The translations under genes and the position numbers were made by a program. Below, piece by piece: positions 1 to 8,882 of a DNA stretch of 64,000 bases. Source of the DNA: Lactiplantibacillus daowaiensis (GTDB lineage Bacteria > Bacillota > Bacilli > Lactobacillales > Lactobacillaceae); the NCBI RefSeq assembly GCF_005405085.1, contig NZ_BJDJ01000007.1:55066-119065 (forward strand), read 5' to 3'. Each line of letters begins with the position of its first letter. Positions within the stretch are counted from its first letter, which is position 1. The notes beneath the pieces are model-generated. The model did no database searches. It was not told the origin of the DNA and worked only from the letters and a program-made list of their open reading frames with translations.

Positions 1-1411
1 AAAAATCAGTGCCGCTGAATTGGCCCAAGCAACGTTAGCCAACTTGAAGCAAACTGATGCTAAAGTTGATGCTTTCTTAAACTTAAACGAAGATGCTGCT
101 TTAAAGGCCGCCCAAGCCATTGATGCTAAAGGCATCAATCCAGCTAATGTTTTAGCTGGGATTCCAGTTGGGGTCAAAGATAATATTGTCACCAAAGGGT
201 TAACGACCACCGCGGCGTCTAAGATGTTGGAAAACTTTGTGCCCGTCTATGATGCGACCGTTGTTGAAAAGATGTTAGCTAACGATATGGTGATCGTTGG
301 GAAAACCAACATGGATGAATTTGCCATGGGTGGTTCAACTGAAAACTCAGCCTTTAAAGTAACGAAGAACCCTTGGGACGTTAGTCGCGTGCCCGGTGGG
401 TCTTCAGGTGGTTCGGCGGTTGCCGTTGCTGCTGGTCAAGTGCCAGTTGCATTCGGTTCTGATACTGGTGGCTCGATTCGTCAACCAGCTTCTTTCAACG
501 GTATCGTTGGGATGAAGCCAACGTATGGTCGGGTTTCACGGTGGGGCTTAATCGCCTTTGGGTCATCCTTAGACCAAATCGGGCCAATGACGCGTACCGT
601 TAAAGATAACGCTGCGGCCTTGAACTTGATTGCGGGTAACGATGTCAATGATGGCACGTCTTCTAAACGAGAAGTGCCAGACTTTACCGCTGGGTTAACC
701 GGTGATATCAAAGGTATGAAGATCGCGTTACCAAAAGAATACATGGGTGACGGGATTGATCCTAAGGTCCGTGACGTTATTCAAGCCGCTGTTAAGCAGT
801 TTGAAGACCTTGGCGCTACAGTTGAAGAAGTCTCCTTACCAAATAGTCGCTATGGGGTTTCTGCTTACTACATCATCGCGTCTTCAGAAGCTTCATCAAA
901 CTTGCAACGGTTTGATGGGATTCGTTACGGCTTCCGGGCCCAAGACGTAAAGAACTTGGAAGATGTCTATGTGCGGAGTCGTTCTGAAGGCTTTGGTGAT
1001 GAAGTTAAACGTCGGATCATGCTGGGGACGTTCTCATTGTCTGCTGGTTATTACGATGCTTACTTCCACAAAGCTGGTCAAGTTCGGACGATGATCATCA
1101 ATGACTTTAATAAGGTCTTTGAAGATTATGACTTAATCATCGGCCCAACGGCACCAACACCAGCCTTTAAGATTGGTGACGAAATTTCTGATCCAGTGAC
1201 GATGTATATGAATGACGTCTTAACGATTCCAGTTAACTTAGCTGGGTTACCAGGGATGTCAATTCCAGCGGGCTTTGCTGATGGGATGCCAGTCGGCTTA
1301 CAATTGATTGGTAAGTCCTTTGATGAAAGTACGCTTTACAAAGCGGGTTACGCCTTTGAACAAGCGACCGACTTTCATCAAGCAACCCCAGATTTAGGAG
1401 GCGCACATTAA
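1..1411 (+). CDS. gatA: Glutamyl/aspartyl-tRNA(Gln/Asn) amidotransferase subunit A, 5' partial
   Basis: Amidase-signature subunit of the GatCAB complex, which hydrolyses glutamine and supplies ammonia to convert Glu-tRNA(Gln) or Asp-tRNA(Asn). The reading frame is open from base 2, with in-frame codons upstream of a TTG at 20, so the true start lies outside the window. The Ser-cisSer-Lys triad is visible: the Lys in GVKDN, the glycine/serine-rich GGSSGGS segment and the [13 protein letters not shown] segment. The stop TAA shares its last A with the gatB ATG, so translation is probably coupled. gatC is expected just upstream. Confidence 0.97.
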   Translation, partial: KISAAELAQATLANLKQTDAKVDAFLNLNEDAALKAAQAIDAKGINPANVLAGIPVGVKDNIVTKGLTTTAASKMLENFVPVYDATVVEKMLANDMVIVGKTNMDEFAMGGSTENSAFKVTKNPWDVSRVPGGSSGGSAVAVAAGQVPVAFGSDTGGSIRQPASFNGIVGMKPTYGRVSRWGLIAFGSSLDQIGPMTRTVKDNAAALNLIAGNDVNDGTSSKREVPDFTAGLTGDIKGMKIALPKEYMGDGIDPKVRDVIQAAVKQFEDLGATVEEVSLPNSRYGVSAYYIIASSEASSNLQRFDGIRYGFRAQDVKNLEDVYVRSRSEGFGDEVKRRIMLGTFSLSAGYYDAYFHKAGQVRTMIINDFNKVFEDYDLIIGPTAPTPAFKIGDEISDPVTMYMNDVLTIPVNLAGLPGMSIPAGFADGMPVGLQLIGKSFDESTLYKAGYAFEQATDFHQATPDLGGAH

Positions 1412-2835
1412 TGAATTTTGTCACTACGATTGGGCTTGAAGTCCACGTTGAATTAAAAACGAATTCCAAAATCTTTAGTCCGTCACCCGTTCAATTTGGG
1501 TCTGAACCAAATGCAAATACGAACGTGATCGACTGGGGGTATCCAGGGGTATTACCAACGGCTAACAAAGGGGTCGTCGAAGCTGGGATTAAAGCAGCTA
1601 CGGCGTTACATGCTGAAATTGAACAGCATACTTACTTTGACCGGAAGAACTACTTCTACCCAGATAACCCTAAAGCTTACCAAATCACGCAACATGAAAA
1701 GCCAATTGCGCACGATGGCTGGCTTGAAATTGAAGTGGATGGTAAGACGAAAAAAATCGGTATTGAAGAAATGCATATCGAAGAAGATGCCGGGAAAAAC
1801 ACCCATGAGAGCGATTATTCCTATGTCGATTTAAACCGGCAAGGGACACCGTTGATTGAAATTGTGTCAAAACCAGATATTGCCTCACCAGAAGAAGCGT
1901 ATGCTTACTGTGAAGCTTTGCGGCAACGGATTCAATTTACCGGGGTTTCTGATGTTAAGATGGAAGAAGGGTCCATGCGGGTCGATGTAAATATTTCGAT
2001 TCGCCCAGCTGGTTCTGACAAGTACGGTGTTAAGACCGAAATGAAGAACTTGAACTCCTTCAACTATGTCCGTAAGTCTTTGGAATACGAAGAAAAACGG
2101 CAACAAAACGTCTTAATGTCTGGTGGCCAAGTGCAACAAGAAACGCGCCGTTTCGATGAAACCACGGGTAAGACGATTTTAATGCGGGTCAAGGAAGGTA
2201 GCGATGATTACCGTTACTTCCCAGAACCAGATGTACCCGAAGTTGAAATCAGTGATGACTGGATTGCAGCGGTACAAAAGACGATCCCAGAAATGCCTGG
2301 TTCACGGCGGAAACGTTATATCAATGACTTTGGCTTAACAGCTTATGACGCTGGCGTGTTGACCCAAACCAAGGAAATGTCAGATTTCTTTGATGCGACG
2401 GTCACCGCTGGTGCTGATCCAAAGTTGGCTTCTAACTACTTGCAAGGGGACGTTAACGCCTACTTGAATGAAAACAAGGTCGGCTTACTCGCAACGAAGT
2501 TAACCCCAGCTAATTTGGCGGGTATGATTAAGATGATTTCTGATGAAACCATCTCAAGTAAAATCGCCAAAAAGGTCTTCAAGGCCATCATGGGCGGGGC
2601 TGACGCGGTTGAATGGGTTAATGCCAAGGGCTTGGTTCAATTATCAGACCCTGCACAATTACAACCAATCATTGATCAAGTTTTAGATAATAACCAACAA
2701 TCAATTGATGACTTTAAGAACGGGAAAGACCGGGCAGTCGGTTTCTTAGTCGGTCAAATCATGAAGCAAACGCATGGTAAGGCTAACCCGAAAGTGGTTA
2801 ATCAGTTGTTGATGGCTTCGTTGAAAGCCAAATAA
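1411..2835 (+). CDS. gatB: Glutamyl/aspartyl-tRNA amidotransferase subunit B
   Basis: The tRNA-binding and kinase-like subunit of GatCAB, which activates the tRNA-bound Glu or Asp with ATP. It is 474 residues, the usual length. It opens with the typical [11 protein letters not shown] segment, continues through the catalytic core ([46 protein letters not shown]) and ends in a C-terminal YqeY-like tRNA-binding domain from about residue 325. The ATG overlaps the gatA stop by one base, and an AGGAGG site lies inside the end of gatA. Confidence 0.98.
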   Translation: MNFVTTIGLEVHVELKTNSKIFSPSPVQFGSEPNANTNVIDWGYPGVLPTANKGVVEAGIKAATALHAEIEQHTYFDRKNYFYPDNPKAYQITQHEKPIAHDGWLEIEVDGKTKKIGIEEMHIEEDAGKNTHESDYSYVDLNRQGTPLIEIVSKPDIASPEEAYAYCEALRQRIQFTGVSDVKMEEGSMRVDVNISIRPAGSDKYGVKTEMKNLNSFNYVRKSLEYEEKRQQNVLMSGGQVQQETRRFDETTGKTILMRVKEGSDDYRYFPEPDVPEVEISDDWIAAVQKTIPEMPGSRRKRYINDFGLTAYDAGVLTQTKEMSDFFDATVTAGADPKLASNYLQGDVNAYLNENKVGLLATKLTPANLAGMIKMISDETISSKIAKKVFKAIMGGADAVEWVNAKGLVQLSDPAQLQPIIDQVLDNNQQSIDDFKNGKDRAVGFLVGQIMKQTHGKANPKVVNQLLMASLKAK

Positions 2836-2923
2836 CGTGCGTTGGCGAGCGGGAGTTGCTTGCCATAAGGACGTTTCAAACAATCAACAACCAGAAAAAA
2901 GATAGGACGCGGAGGAAAGTAAC

Positions 2924-3943
2924 ATGCGCAAACGGGCACGAATAATTTATAACCCGACTTCTGGACGTGAGGCCTTAACTCATGATTTAGTTGAAATTTT
3001 AGGAATCTTTGAACAGGCGGGGTACGAAACAAGTGCCTATGCGACGACCCCGGCACCGAATTCGGCTGCCGATGAAGCGCAACGTTGTGCCAAAGACGGG
3101 TTTGAATTAATTGTGGCAGCTGGTGGTGATGGGACCATCAATCAAGTTGTCAATGGGTTAGCCGGCTTAAAGCGGCGCCCGAAGATGGCCATTATCCCCG
3201 CCGGGACCACGAATGACTACGCGCGGGCGTTACACATTCCCCGGGATAATCCGGTCGCGGCGGCAAAAGTCGTCTTAAAGAATCAAACCGTTAAGATGGA
3301 TATCGGCCAAGCCGGGGATCAATACTTCATCAACATCGCAGCTGGGGGGATGTTGACGGAATTGACTTACGACGTGCCATCACAATTAAAATCGATTTTC
3401 GGTTACGCGGCTTATTTGGCCAAAGGGGCTGAATTATTACCACGGGTGAAACCAGTTGAGATGGATTTGAAATATGATGATGGGCATTTTACCGGGAAAG
3501 CATCGATGTTCTTCTTAGCATTGACTAACTCAGTCGGTGGCTTTGAAAAAATTGTGCCGGATGCCTCGTTAGATGACGGTAAGTTTACGATGATTATCGT
3601 CAAGACGAGTAATTTAGCGAAGATTTTGCATTTGATGACGTTGGTCTTAAATGGTGGCAAGCACATCAATGACCCAAGTATCATCTATGTTAAGACCAGT
3701 AAAGTGGTGGCGAAACCGGTTAAGGGTCGCTTAATGATTAACTTAGATGGCGAATACGGTGGCGATGCGCCGATGACGTTCCGTGATTTCAAGCAACATA
3801 TTGAATTCTTTGCGGATACGGATCGGATTCCAGACGAAGCTATCACGACGACGGATACCGAATTGCAAGATGCAGAACGGAACTTTGTTTCGGCGGTCGA
3901 CCAATTACCAGAAGAAGCTGGCAACGATTCAGAAACTGAATAG
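2924..3943 (+). CDS. dagK: Diacylglycerol/lipid kinase, DagK family
   Basis: Soluble lipid kinase of the DagK/YegS family. It phosphorylates diacylglycerol released during lipoteichoic acid synthesis back to phosphatidic acid at the membrane. It is 339 residues. The nucleotide-binding GGDGT motif starts near residue 67 (followed by INQVVNG) and a PAGTTNDYARAL segment starts near residue 92; a beta-sandwich C-terminal domain follows. The acidic tail after about residue 300 is not conserved in the family. A GGAGG site at 2911-2915 supports the ATG. It follows gatB by 88 bases and ends before a strong terminator. Confidence 0.94.
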   Translation: MRKRARIIYNPTSGREALTHDLVEILGIFEQAGYETSAYATTPAPNSAADEAQRCAKDGFELIVAAGGDGTINQVVNGLAGLKRRPKMAIIPAGTTNDYARALHIPRDNPVAAAKVVLKNQTVKMDIGQAGDQYFINIAAGGMLTELTYDVPSQLKSIFGYAAYLAKGAELLPRVKPVEMDLKYDDGHFTGKASMFFLALTNSVGGFEKIVPDASLDDGKFTMIIVKTSNLAKILHLMTLVLNGGKHINDPSIIYVKTSKVVAKPVKGRLMINLDGEYGGDAPMTFRDFKQHIEFFADTDRIPDEAITTTDTELQDAERNFVSAVDQLPEEAGNDSETE

Positions 3944-3950
3944 CTTGCTT

Positions 3951-3992
3951 AAATTACCGTTTACTTATACAATAGTGAACGGTAATTTTTTT
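3951..3992 (+). terminator. Rho-independent terminator after dagK
   Basis: A perfect 11-bp inverted repeat (AAATTACCGTT at 3951-3961 and its complement at 3978-3988) is followed by a T-run. It would end the gat-dagK transcript before the methyltransferase gene. Confidence 0.85.
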
Positions 3993-4066
3993 AACGTCGA
4001 TTGGTCAACGGGCCAATGAGATACGAATCAGAACCCAAACAACCAGAAAGAAAAACGAGGAAATTC

Positions 4067-5437
4067 ATGAAAGTTAACTTACCAGTCTATAAAGGCCAAG
4101 TTTTAGATGTCGATATTATGGACTTAACCTATCAAGGGATGGGCGTTGCCAAAGTCGACAACTACCCAATCTTTATTGATAATGCGTTACCGGAAGAAAA
4201 AATCACGGTTAAAGTAACGAAGACGACCAAAAACTTTGCTTTTGGTGATGTCGAAAAGATTCTTCAAGTGAGTCCCCATCGGGTCAATCCTAAAGGCCGT
4301 GTTTACCGCCAAACTGGGATCGCACCATTACAACACTTGGAATACAGTGAACAATTGAAGTTCAAACAACATCAAATTGCGGAATTGTTTGCCAAGGTCC
4401 ACATGGATGATGTGGAAGTCTTACCAACGATTGGGATGGAAAATCCATCTCAATATCGGAATAAGGCTCAAGTTCCTGTTCGCCGCGTTCAAGGCGAATT
4501 GACGACTGGTTTTTATAAGAAAAACAGTCACCAATTAATGCCACTAGAAGATTACTATATTCAAGATCCAGCAATCGACAAAGCATTGCTAGTTGTTCGG
4601 GATATTTTACGGAAGTATCATGAAGCTGCTTATGATGAACACCACCATAGTGGGACGATTCGGACCATCATGGTACGGCGTGGCTATTACAGTCATGAAA
4701 TGATGATCGTCATTGTGACACGGACGAAACATTTGCCAATGGCTGACGTTGTCACAAAAGAGATTCAAGCCGCTTTACCAGAAGTGGTCAGTGTGATCCA
4801 AAACGTCAATCAAAAGCAGACTAACGTCATCTTAGGGCCGGTTAACAACGTGTTAGCAGGTAAAGCCACCATTGATGACCAATTACTTGGGTTGACCTTT
4901 GCGATTTCAGCACCATCGTTCTATCAAGTGAACCCTCAACAAACCGAAAAGTTGTATCAATTAGCGATTGATAAAGCTGGTTTGACCGGTAATGAAACGG
5001 TGATTGATGCCTATTCTGGGATTGGGACGATTTCATTAACCATGGCACAACATGCCAAACATGTTTATGGTGTTGAAATTGTACCAGCAGCGATTGATAA
5101 TGCTCGTCAAAATGCGGATAAGAATGGTATCAAGAATGCCAGCTTTGTCTTAGGGAGTGCCGAAAAGGTCATGGCCCAATGGCAAGCTGATGATGTTAAA
5201 CCAGATGTTGTGGTCGTTGATCCACCACGTAAGGGCTTGGATGAAGCCTTTATCGAAAGTGCGGCAGCCATGGGGCCTAAGCGGGTCGTTTACATTAGTT
5301 GTAACCCATCGACCTTAGTGCGCGATGTGCAACGCTTTGGCGAACATGGGTACCATATTAGTGCGCCAGTACAACCAGTGGATCAATTCCCACAAACACC
5401 ACATATCGAAAGTGTCACGGTTTTAGAACGCGACTAA
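4067..5437 (+). CDS. rlmCD: 23S rRNA (uracil-5)-methyltransferase, RlmCD/TrmA family
   Basis: SAM-dependent enzyme expected to methylate C5 of 23S rRNA uridines (in Firmicutes one enzyme does U747 and U1939). It is 456 residues. The order is TRAM RNA-binding domain (about 1-60), central domain, then a Rossmann methyltransferase with the SAM loop DAYSGIGTISL, the DPPRKGLDE motif and the nucleophile Cys in YISCNPSTL. The start is the ATG at 4067, with ACGAGGA 7-13 bases upstream; an upstream in-frame TTG at 4001 sits just after the terminator. The N-terminal Fe-S cysteines of E. coli RlmD are absent: GRVYRQTGIAPLQH replaces the Cys-rich stretch. Confidence 0.92.
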   Translation: MKVNLPVYKGQVLDVDIMDLTYQGMGVAKVDNYPIFIDNALPEEKITVKVTKTTKNFAFGDVEKILQVSPHRVNPKGRVYRQTGIAPLQHLEYSEQLKFKQHQIAELFAKVHMDDVEVLPTIGMENPSQYRNKAQVPVRRVQGELTTGFYKKNSHQLMPLEDYYIQDPAIDKALLVVRDILRKYHEAAYDEHHHSGTIRTIMVRRGYYSHEMMIVIVTRTKHLPMADVVTKEIQAALPEVVSVIQNVNQKQTNVILGPVNNVLAGKATIDDQLLGLTFAISAPSFYQVNPQQTEKLYQLAIDKAGLTGNETVIDAYSGIGTISLTMAQHAKHVYGVEIVPAAIDNARQNADKNGIKNASFVLGSAEKVMAQWQADDVKPDVVVVDPPRKGLDEAFIESAAAMGPKRVVYISCNPSTLVRDVQRFGEHGYHISAPVQPVDQFPQTPHIESVTVLERD

Positions 5438-5469
5438 TTAATTTAACTGAAATGTCAGATCGTTGACGT

Positions 5470-5513
5470 AAATAAAGTTGTCAGGAGTATTTTTCTGGCA
5501 ACTTTATTTTTTT
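5470..5513 (+). terminator. Terminator after rlmCD
   Basis: A 15-bp stem with one wobble (5470-5484 pairing with 5495-5509) is followed by T's. It separates rlmCD from the next small gene. Confidence 0.85.
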
Positions 5514-5529
5514 GAAATGAGATGATGTT

Positions 5530-5925
5530 ATGTATGAACGATTGACACAGTTTGTGACTAATAATGCACTTGGTTCAGTAACAAGTACACTCACACATGC
5601 GGTACCTGCTACGTTTGGGATGCCGACACCATTAGTCATTTGTGAGCTATGGGATGCGATAGATGAAGTCGTAATGACTCATCCAGAATTAAACTTGACT
5701 CATTATGATGACGTGATTAGGGCACATCAGTTATCACTTGATTATGATAAGATAGCAAAAGCAGTTGTTGCTGATTTCGATGTGCAGGTGACGCTAGCGT
5801 TACTAGTGCATGCCTGGCGACGCAATCGGTTTGATGACGGGCTATTTTACAGGTTTTTATCAGATGGCCTGATCCAAACTTGGTTACAGCATTTAAAAAA
5901 TTTGGAGATTGCTAAATCATCATGA
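5530..5925 (+). CDS. Hypothetical protein, possibly DUF6508-like
   Basis: A 131-residue protein without signal peptide or membrane segment. It starts 45 bases after the rlmCD stop, beyond the terminator, with only a weak ribosome site (GAAATGAGATGATGTT). The C-terminal part (about 78-125) reads ALLVHAWRRNRFDDGLFYRF and then a GLIQTWLQHLK helix. From memory this pattern resembles the DUF6508 family, a short all-alpha domain of unknown role. The match is a recollection and the N-terminal half is unassigned. Confidence 0.6.
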   Translation: MYERLTQFVTNNALGSVTSTLTHAVPATFGMPTPLVICELWDAIDEVVMTHPELNLTHYDDVIRAHQLSLDYDKIAKAVVADFDVQVTLALLVHAWRRNRFDDGLFYRFLSDGLIQTWLQHLKNLEIAKSS

Positions 5926-5989
5926 TGACAATTAAACTTGATTTTTAACTACGGCTTACGCTAAACTAGTGATTAATAAATAATATGAA

Positions 5990-6087
5990 TATCGGAAGAC
6001 TTGAAAGTTAGATAAGGTACTCACCTGAGTATCGGAGGGCTGCGGCCAGATAAGATTAGAACCCTTAATCTTATCTGGCCGTTTTTT
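5990..6087 (+). promoter_or_regulatory. Structured leader with terminator before the MFS efflux gene (candidate riboswitch)
   Basis: The leader of the efflux gene contains a small hairpin (GGTACTC, loop ACCT, GAGTATC, about 6016-6033), then a single-stranded GGAGGGCTGC segment. A very strong terminator follows: a 16-bp stem, 6043-6058 with 6066-6081, and six T's. The terminator loop (GAACCCT) can pair with the GAGGG segment. The terminator sits between the preceding gene and an efflux gene whose ribosome site follows 9 bases later. That arrangement suits transcription attenuation by a ligand. It recalls the guanidine-IV (mepA) or emrB-Lactobacillus motifs, but I cannot confirm either. Confidence 0.5.
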
Positions 6088-6110
6088 GGTCTTTTCAGGA
6101 GGAATTTTTG

Positions 6111-7250
6111 ATGGCAAACACGTCATATTGGAATCGTAACTTTATTTTGATCCTAATCGGTAATGCACTACTCTTTATGGTGTATAACATGCAAGTCCCT
6201 GTCTTACCGTTATACGGGAAAAAACTCGGCTTAACGCCATCACAAATCGGGATCTTTGTAGGCGCGATTATGTTTGCGGCCTTAGTAACGCGGCTATTTG
6301 TGCCATGGTTCTCTGGTAAATTTAGTAAAAAGGTCCTACTCGTGGTTGGGATTTTGCTTTACTTGGTAGCCTCGATTGGCTATCCGTTGTTAGGAAGTTT
6401 TGGGTTATTGGTCTTACTGCGTTTGTTCAATGGGTTGGGACATGGGATTACCACGACTTACTTTGCCACTTCGGCGGCCGATGAATTACCCCATCAAAAG
6501 ATCGGTGAGGGCATGGGGTATTTTGGTATTGGGACGATGGTCACGGCATCATTGGCACCATTACTGGCATTGGCGGTTGTGCATCAGTACGGGTTTACCG
6601 CCTTTTTTATGACCTGTATCGGGGTGTTAGCGGCCTCAATGGTCACGATTTTAGGGACAACGCCACATCGCCATGAAACGGTTAAGACGGCAACCAAAGC
6701 GCCCGTGTTTGATCTAAAATTCTTGCCGCAATGTAGTTTAGTGTTTATTCTAGGCGTGTTAATGAGTGGCGTGATGACGTTTACCCCGATTTATGCGCAA
6801 GTCCGGCATTTAAGTGCGATTTCAGGCTTCTTTTTTGTGGCCGCGATTGCTGGGGTAGTCATTCGGCCAATTGTCGGTCATACGTTTGACCGGCGCGGTC
6901 CGCGGTTGATTCTATTGTTGAGTACCGTGCTATTGACGTTAGGAATGTTACTGATTGCTTGGGTCAACCACAATTGGTTGTTGCTCTTGGCGGGGGTCTT
7001 TTATGGGGTTGCCGACGGGGCAATTTATCCAACGTTACAAGCATGGATTTTTAAAGTCACCACGATTGAAAATCGCGATACGGCGACTGGAATGTTCTTG
7101 AATTCATATGACTTAGGGATGGGACTGGGCGCCGTTGTGTTAGGTAGCGTCGTTGAGTTGGTGAGTTATCAAGGGATGTTCTTAGTCTTGGCAGTGGTTT
7201 CGTTGCTATATATTGGGTTAGCGATGGTGATGAGTCGCGCTAAAGCGTAA
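6111..7250 (+). CDS. MFS transporter, DHA1-type 12-TM efflux pump
   Basis: A proton-coupled major facilitator protein of 379 residues with about 12 hydrophobic segments, in the drug-efflux (DHA1/LmrP-YwoG-like) group. It shows an N-terminal NRNFILILIGNALLFMVYNM helix. Motif-like basic loops follow TM2 (PWFSGKFSKK) and a second-half counterpart is VGHTFDRRGPR. The ATG at 6111 is preceded by AGGAGG with eight-base spacing; the TTG just before it lacks spacing. The substrate is unknown, and the attenuator-like leader suggests ligand-controlled expression. Confidence 0.85.
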   Translation: MANTSYWNRNFILILIGNALLFMVYNMQVPVLPLYGKKLGLTPSQIGIFVGAIMFAALVTRLFVPWFSGKFSKKVLLVVGILLYLVASIGYPLLGSFGLLVLLRLFNGLGHGITTTYFATSAADELPHQKIGEGMGYFGIGTMVTASLAPLLALAVVHQYGFTAFFMTCIGVLAASMVTILGTTPHRHETVKTATKAPVFDLKFLPQCSLVFILGVLMSGVMTFTPIYAQVRHLSAISGFFFVAAIAGVVIRPIVGHTFDRRGPRLILLLSTVLLTLGMLLIAWVNHNWLLLLAGVFYGVADGAIYPTLQAWIFKVTTIENRDTATGMFLNSYDLGMGLGAVVLGSVVELVSYQGMFLVLAVVSLLYIGLAMVMSRAKA

Positions 7251-7252
7251 AG

Positions 7253-7300
7253 AAAAAGCGTCAAAGTTAAGTGATAATTTGCTTAACTTTGACGCTTTTT
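7253..7300. terminator. Bidirectional terminator between MFS and aldehyde dehydrogenase genes
   Basis: A near-perfect 19-bp inverted repeat (7253-7271 and 7282-7300) has A's on one side and T's on the other. It serves both converging genes. Confidence 0.85.
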
Positions 7301-7308
7301 AACCCTAA

Positions 7309-8682
7309 TTAGTTTTCAGTTGCATTAATAATCAAGTGTTCATTAACAAAGGCATTTAAGCCAAGTTGATACAATTCACGGCCATAGCCAGAATGTTTAA
7401 CCCCACCAAATGGTAATTCTGGGGCAGTGATCCAAGCCCGGTTGATCGTGGTCATCCCAGCTTCGAGTTGTTGGGCAACGCGGTCAGCGTGGGCCGGGTC
7501 ACTTGAAAAGACGGTACTACCTAAACCGTAGCTTGAATTGTTTGCTAAGGCGATGGCTTCGGCCTCGGTGTTGACTTTGTAGACTGCGGCTACGGGGCCA
7601 AACATTTCTTCATCGAAGGCCGGGTTAGCTGGCGTAATGTCAGTCAAAATCGTTGGTTGGAAGAATTGACCAGGTAAGTCGATCGGTTGATTGCCCGCAT
7701 AAACTTTGGCCCCCGCAGCCACAGCGGCATCGACTTGTTTTTGGAGCTTTTGTTTAGCCCGTTTGGAGTTCATTGGGGCTAAGGTCGTTGCTGGATCGAG
7801 TGGATCGCCAGGTTTGACCTTAGCAAATTCAGATTTTAAGTAGGCTAAAAAGTCATCGTAGTGGTCAGCCATGACGATAAAACGTTTAGAAGCTGAGCAA
7901 ACTTGGCCGTTATTGAACAACCGTGCTTGTGGTGCCACGGCTTTGACTAGGTCCCAGTCAGCATCGTCTAAAATGATGAAGGCGTCATTGCCACCAAGTT
8001 CCATTGTGGATTTCTTTAAGTTGACACCAGCTTCTTTGGCCACGGCCGCGCCACCACGTTCAGAACCGGTTAACGCCACCCCAGCGACCCGTTTATCAGC
8101 AATTGCGGCACTCACCTGGTCATAACTAATGAATAAGTTAGTTAAACTCCCGGCTGGTGCACCAGCGCGTTTCACGACATCGGCAAAAGCGGCCGCCGAA
8201 CTAGGGGTGTTAGAGGCATGCTTTAAAATCATCGGATTCCCAACCACATAGTTGGGGGCAAAGACCCGCATGATTTGATAGTATGGAAAGTTCCACGGTT
8301 CGACCATCACTAAGATACCAACGGCTTGCTTAGCGTAATAGGCCTTGCCTGCACTAGTGGCTAGTGGGGTGGGCTGGAGCATGTCTGCGCCGTGTTCGGC
8401 AAAGTAGTCGGCAATATCAGCACATAAGTCGACTTCGGCTTCTGCTTCACCGATGAGCTTGCCCATTTCAGTCGTTAAAATGGTTGCTAAGGCATGCTTT
8501 TCAGTGCGCATTAAAACGGCGATTTTGTGTAAAGTTGCTTGGCGCGTAGCCGGTGCATCCTGCCGCCAAGCTTGGTAACGGTGATGACCGGTTGCTAAAG
8601 CGGTTTCAAGTTCTGCGTCAGTTGTGTTCTCATAAGTTTTTAAAGTTTCATTCGTATATGGATTAATGGTTTTGTAAGCCAT
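7309..8682 (-). CDS. NAD(P)-dependent aldehyde dehydrogenase, succinate-semialdehyde dehydrogenase-like
   Basis: A soluble oxidoreductase converting an aldehyde (by family, succinate semialdehyde) to the acid. It is 457 residues from the ATG at 8682, which has AAGGGGG upstream; an in-frame ATG at 8724 lacks one. Motifs are VEPWNFPYYQI, the cofactor glycine loop GSERGG, ELGGNDAFI with the catalytic Glu, the nucleophile Cys in NNGQVCSASKR, and EEMFGPVAAVY. Annotation as GabD/SSADH is by resemblance; no GABA or succinate genes are adjacent. Regulation through CcpA is suggested by a cre-like site upstream. Confidence 0.88.
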   Translation of the reverse strand: MAYKTINPYTNETLKTYENTTDAELETALATGHHRYQAWRQDAPATRQATLHKIAVLMRTEKHALATILTTEMGKLIGEAEAEVDLCADIADYFAEHGADMLQPTPLATSAGKAYYAKQAVGILVMVEPWNFPYYQIMRVFAPNYVVGNPMILKHASNTPSSAAAFADVVKRAGAPAGSLTNLFISYDQVSAAIADKRVAGVALTGSERGGAAVAKEAGVNLKKSTMELGGNDAFIILDDADWDLVKAVAPQARLFNNGQVCSASKRFIVMADHYDDFLAYLKSEFAKVKPGDPLDPATTLAPMNSKRAKQKLQKQVDAAVAAGAKVYAGNQPIDLPGQFFQPTILTDITPANPAFDEEMFGPVAAVYKVNTEAEAIALANNSSYGLGSTVFSSDPAHADRVAQQLEAGMTTINRAWITAPELPFGGVKHSGYGRELYQLGLNAFVNEHLIINATEN

Positions 8683-8746
8683 GTTAGTGCCCCCTTGAAT
8701 TAATTCCAGCGGTCTCTCATGCATTTTTAACCGGGTATGTACTCTA

Positions 8747-8775
8747 AATTAACTGGTTAAGGGGGTATAAGTCAA
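8747..8775 (-). promoter_or_regulatory. Candidate promoter of the aldehyde dehydrogenase gene
   Basis: On the minus strand, TTGACT (8775-8770), a 17-base spacer and TTAATT (8752-8747) lie about 65 bases before the start codon. Confidence 0.5.
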
Positions 8776-8776
8776 G

Positions 8777-8790
8777 TGAAAGCGCTGTAA
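8777..8790 (-). promoter_or_regulatory. Candidate cre (CcpA) site
   Basis: TGAAAGCGCTGTAA fits the catabolite-responsive element consensus TGWAANCGNTNWCA with one mismatch near the end. It lies immediately upstream of the predicted -35 of the aldehyde dehydrogenase gene, a place where CcpA can act positively or negatively. Confidence 0.5.
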
Positions 8791-8837
8791 TTAATTTTGT
8801 CATCAGTGGTAAAGTGACGATTAACGCTGATATAACA

Positions 8838-8873
8838 ATAAAAATAGCACTACCAAAAAAATTGGTAGTGCTA
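8838..8873 (-). terminator. Terminator of the MFS/DUF4811 operon
   Basis: TAGCACTACCAA and TTGGTAGTGCTA form a 12-bp perfect stem. T's follow on the minus strand, just beyond the DUF4811 gene stop. Confidence 0.85.
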
Positions 8874-8882
8874 GAAATTTGG

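Noticed and set aside
4001..4066. Upstream TTG start for rlmCD
   Set aside because: It lies directly behind the dagK terminator without a ribosome site; the ATG at 4067 has a good one.
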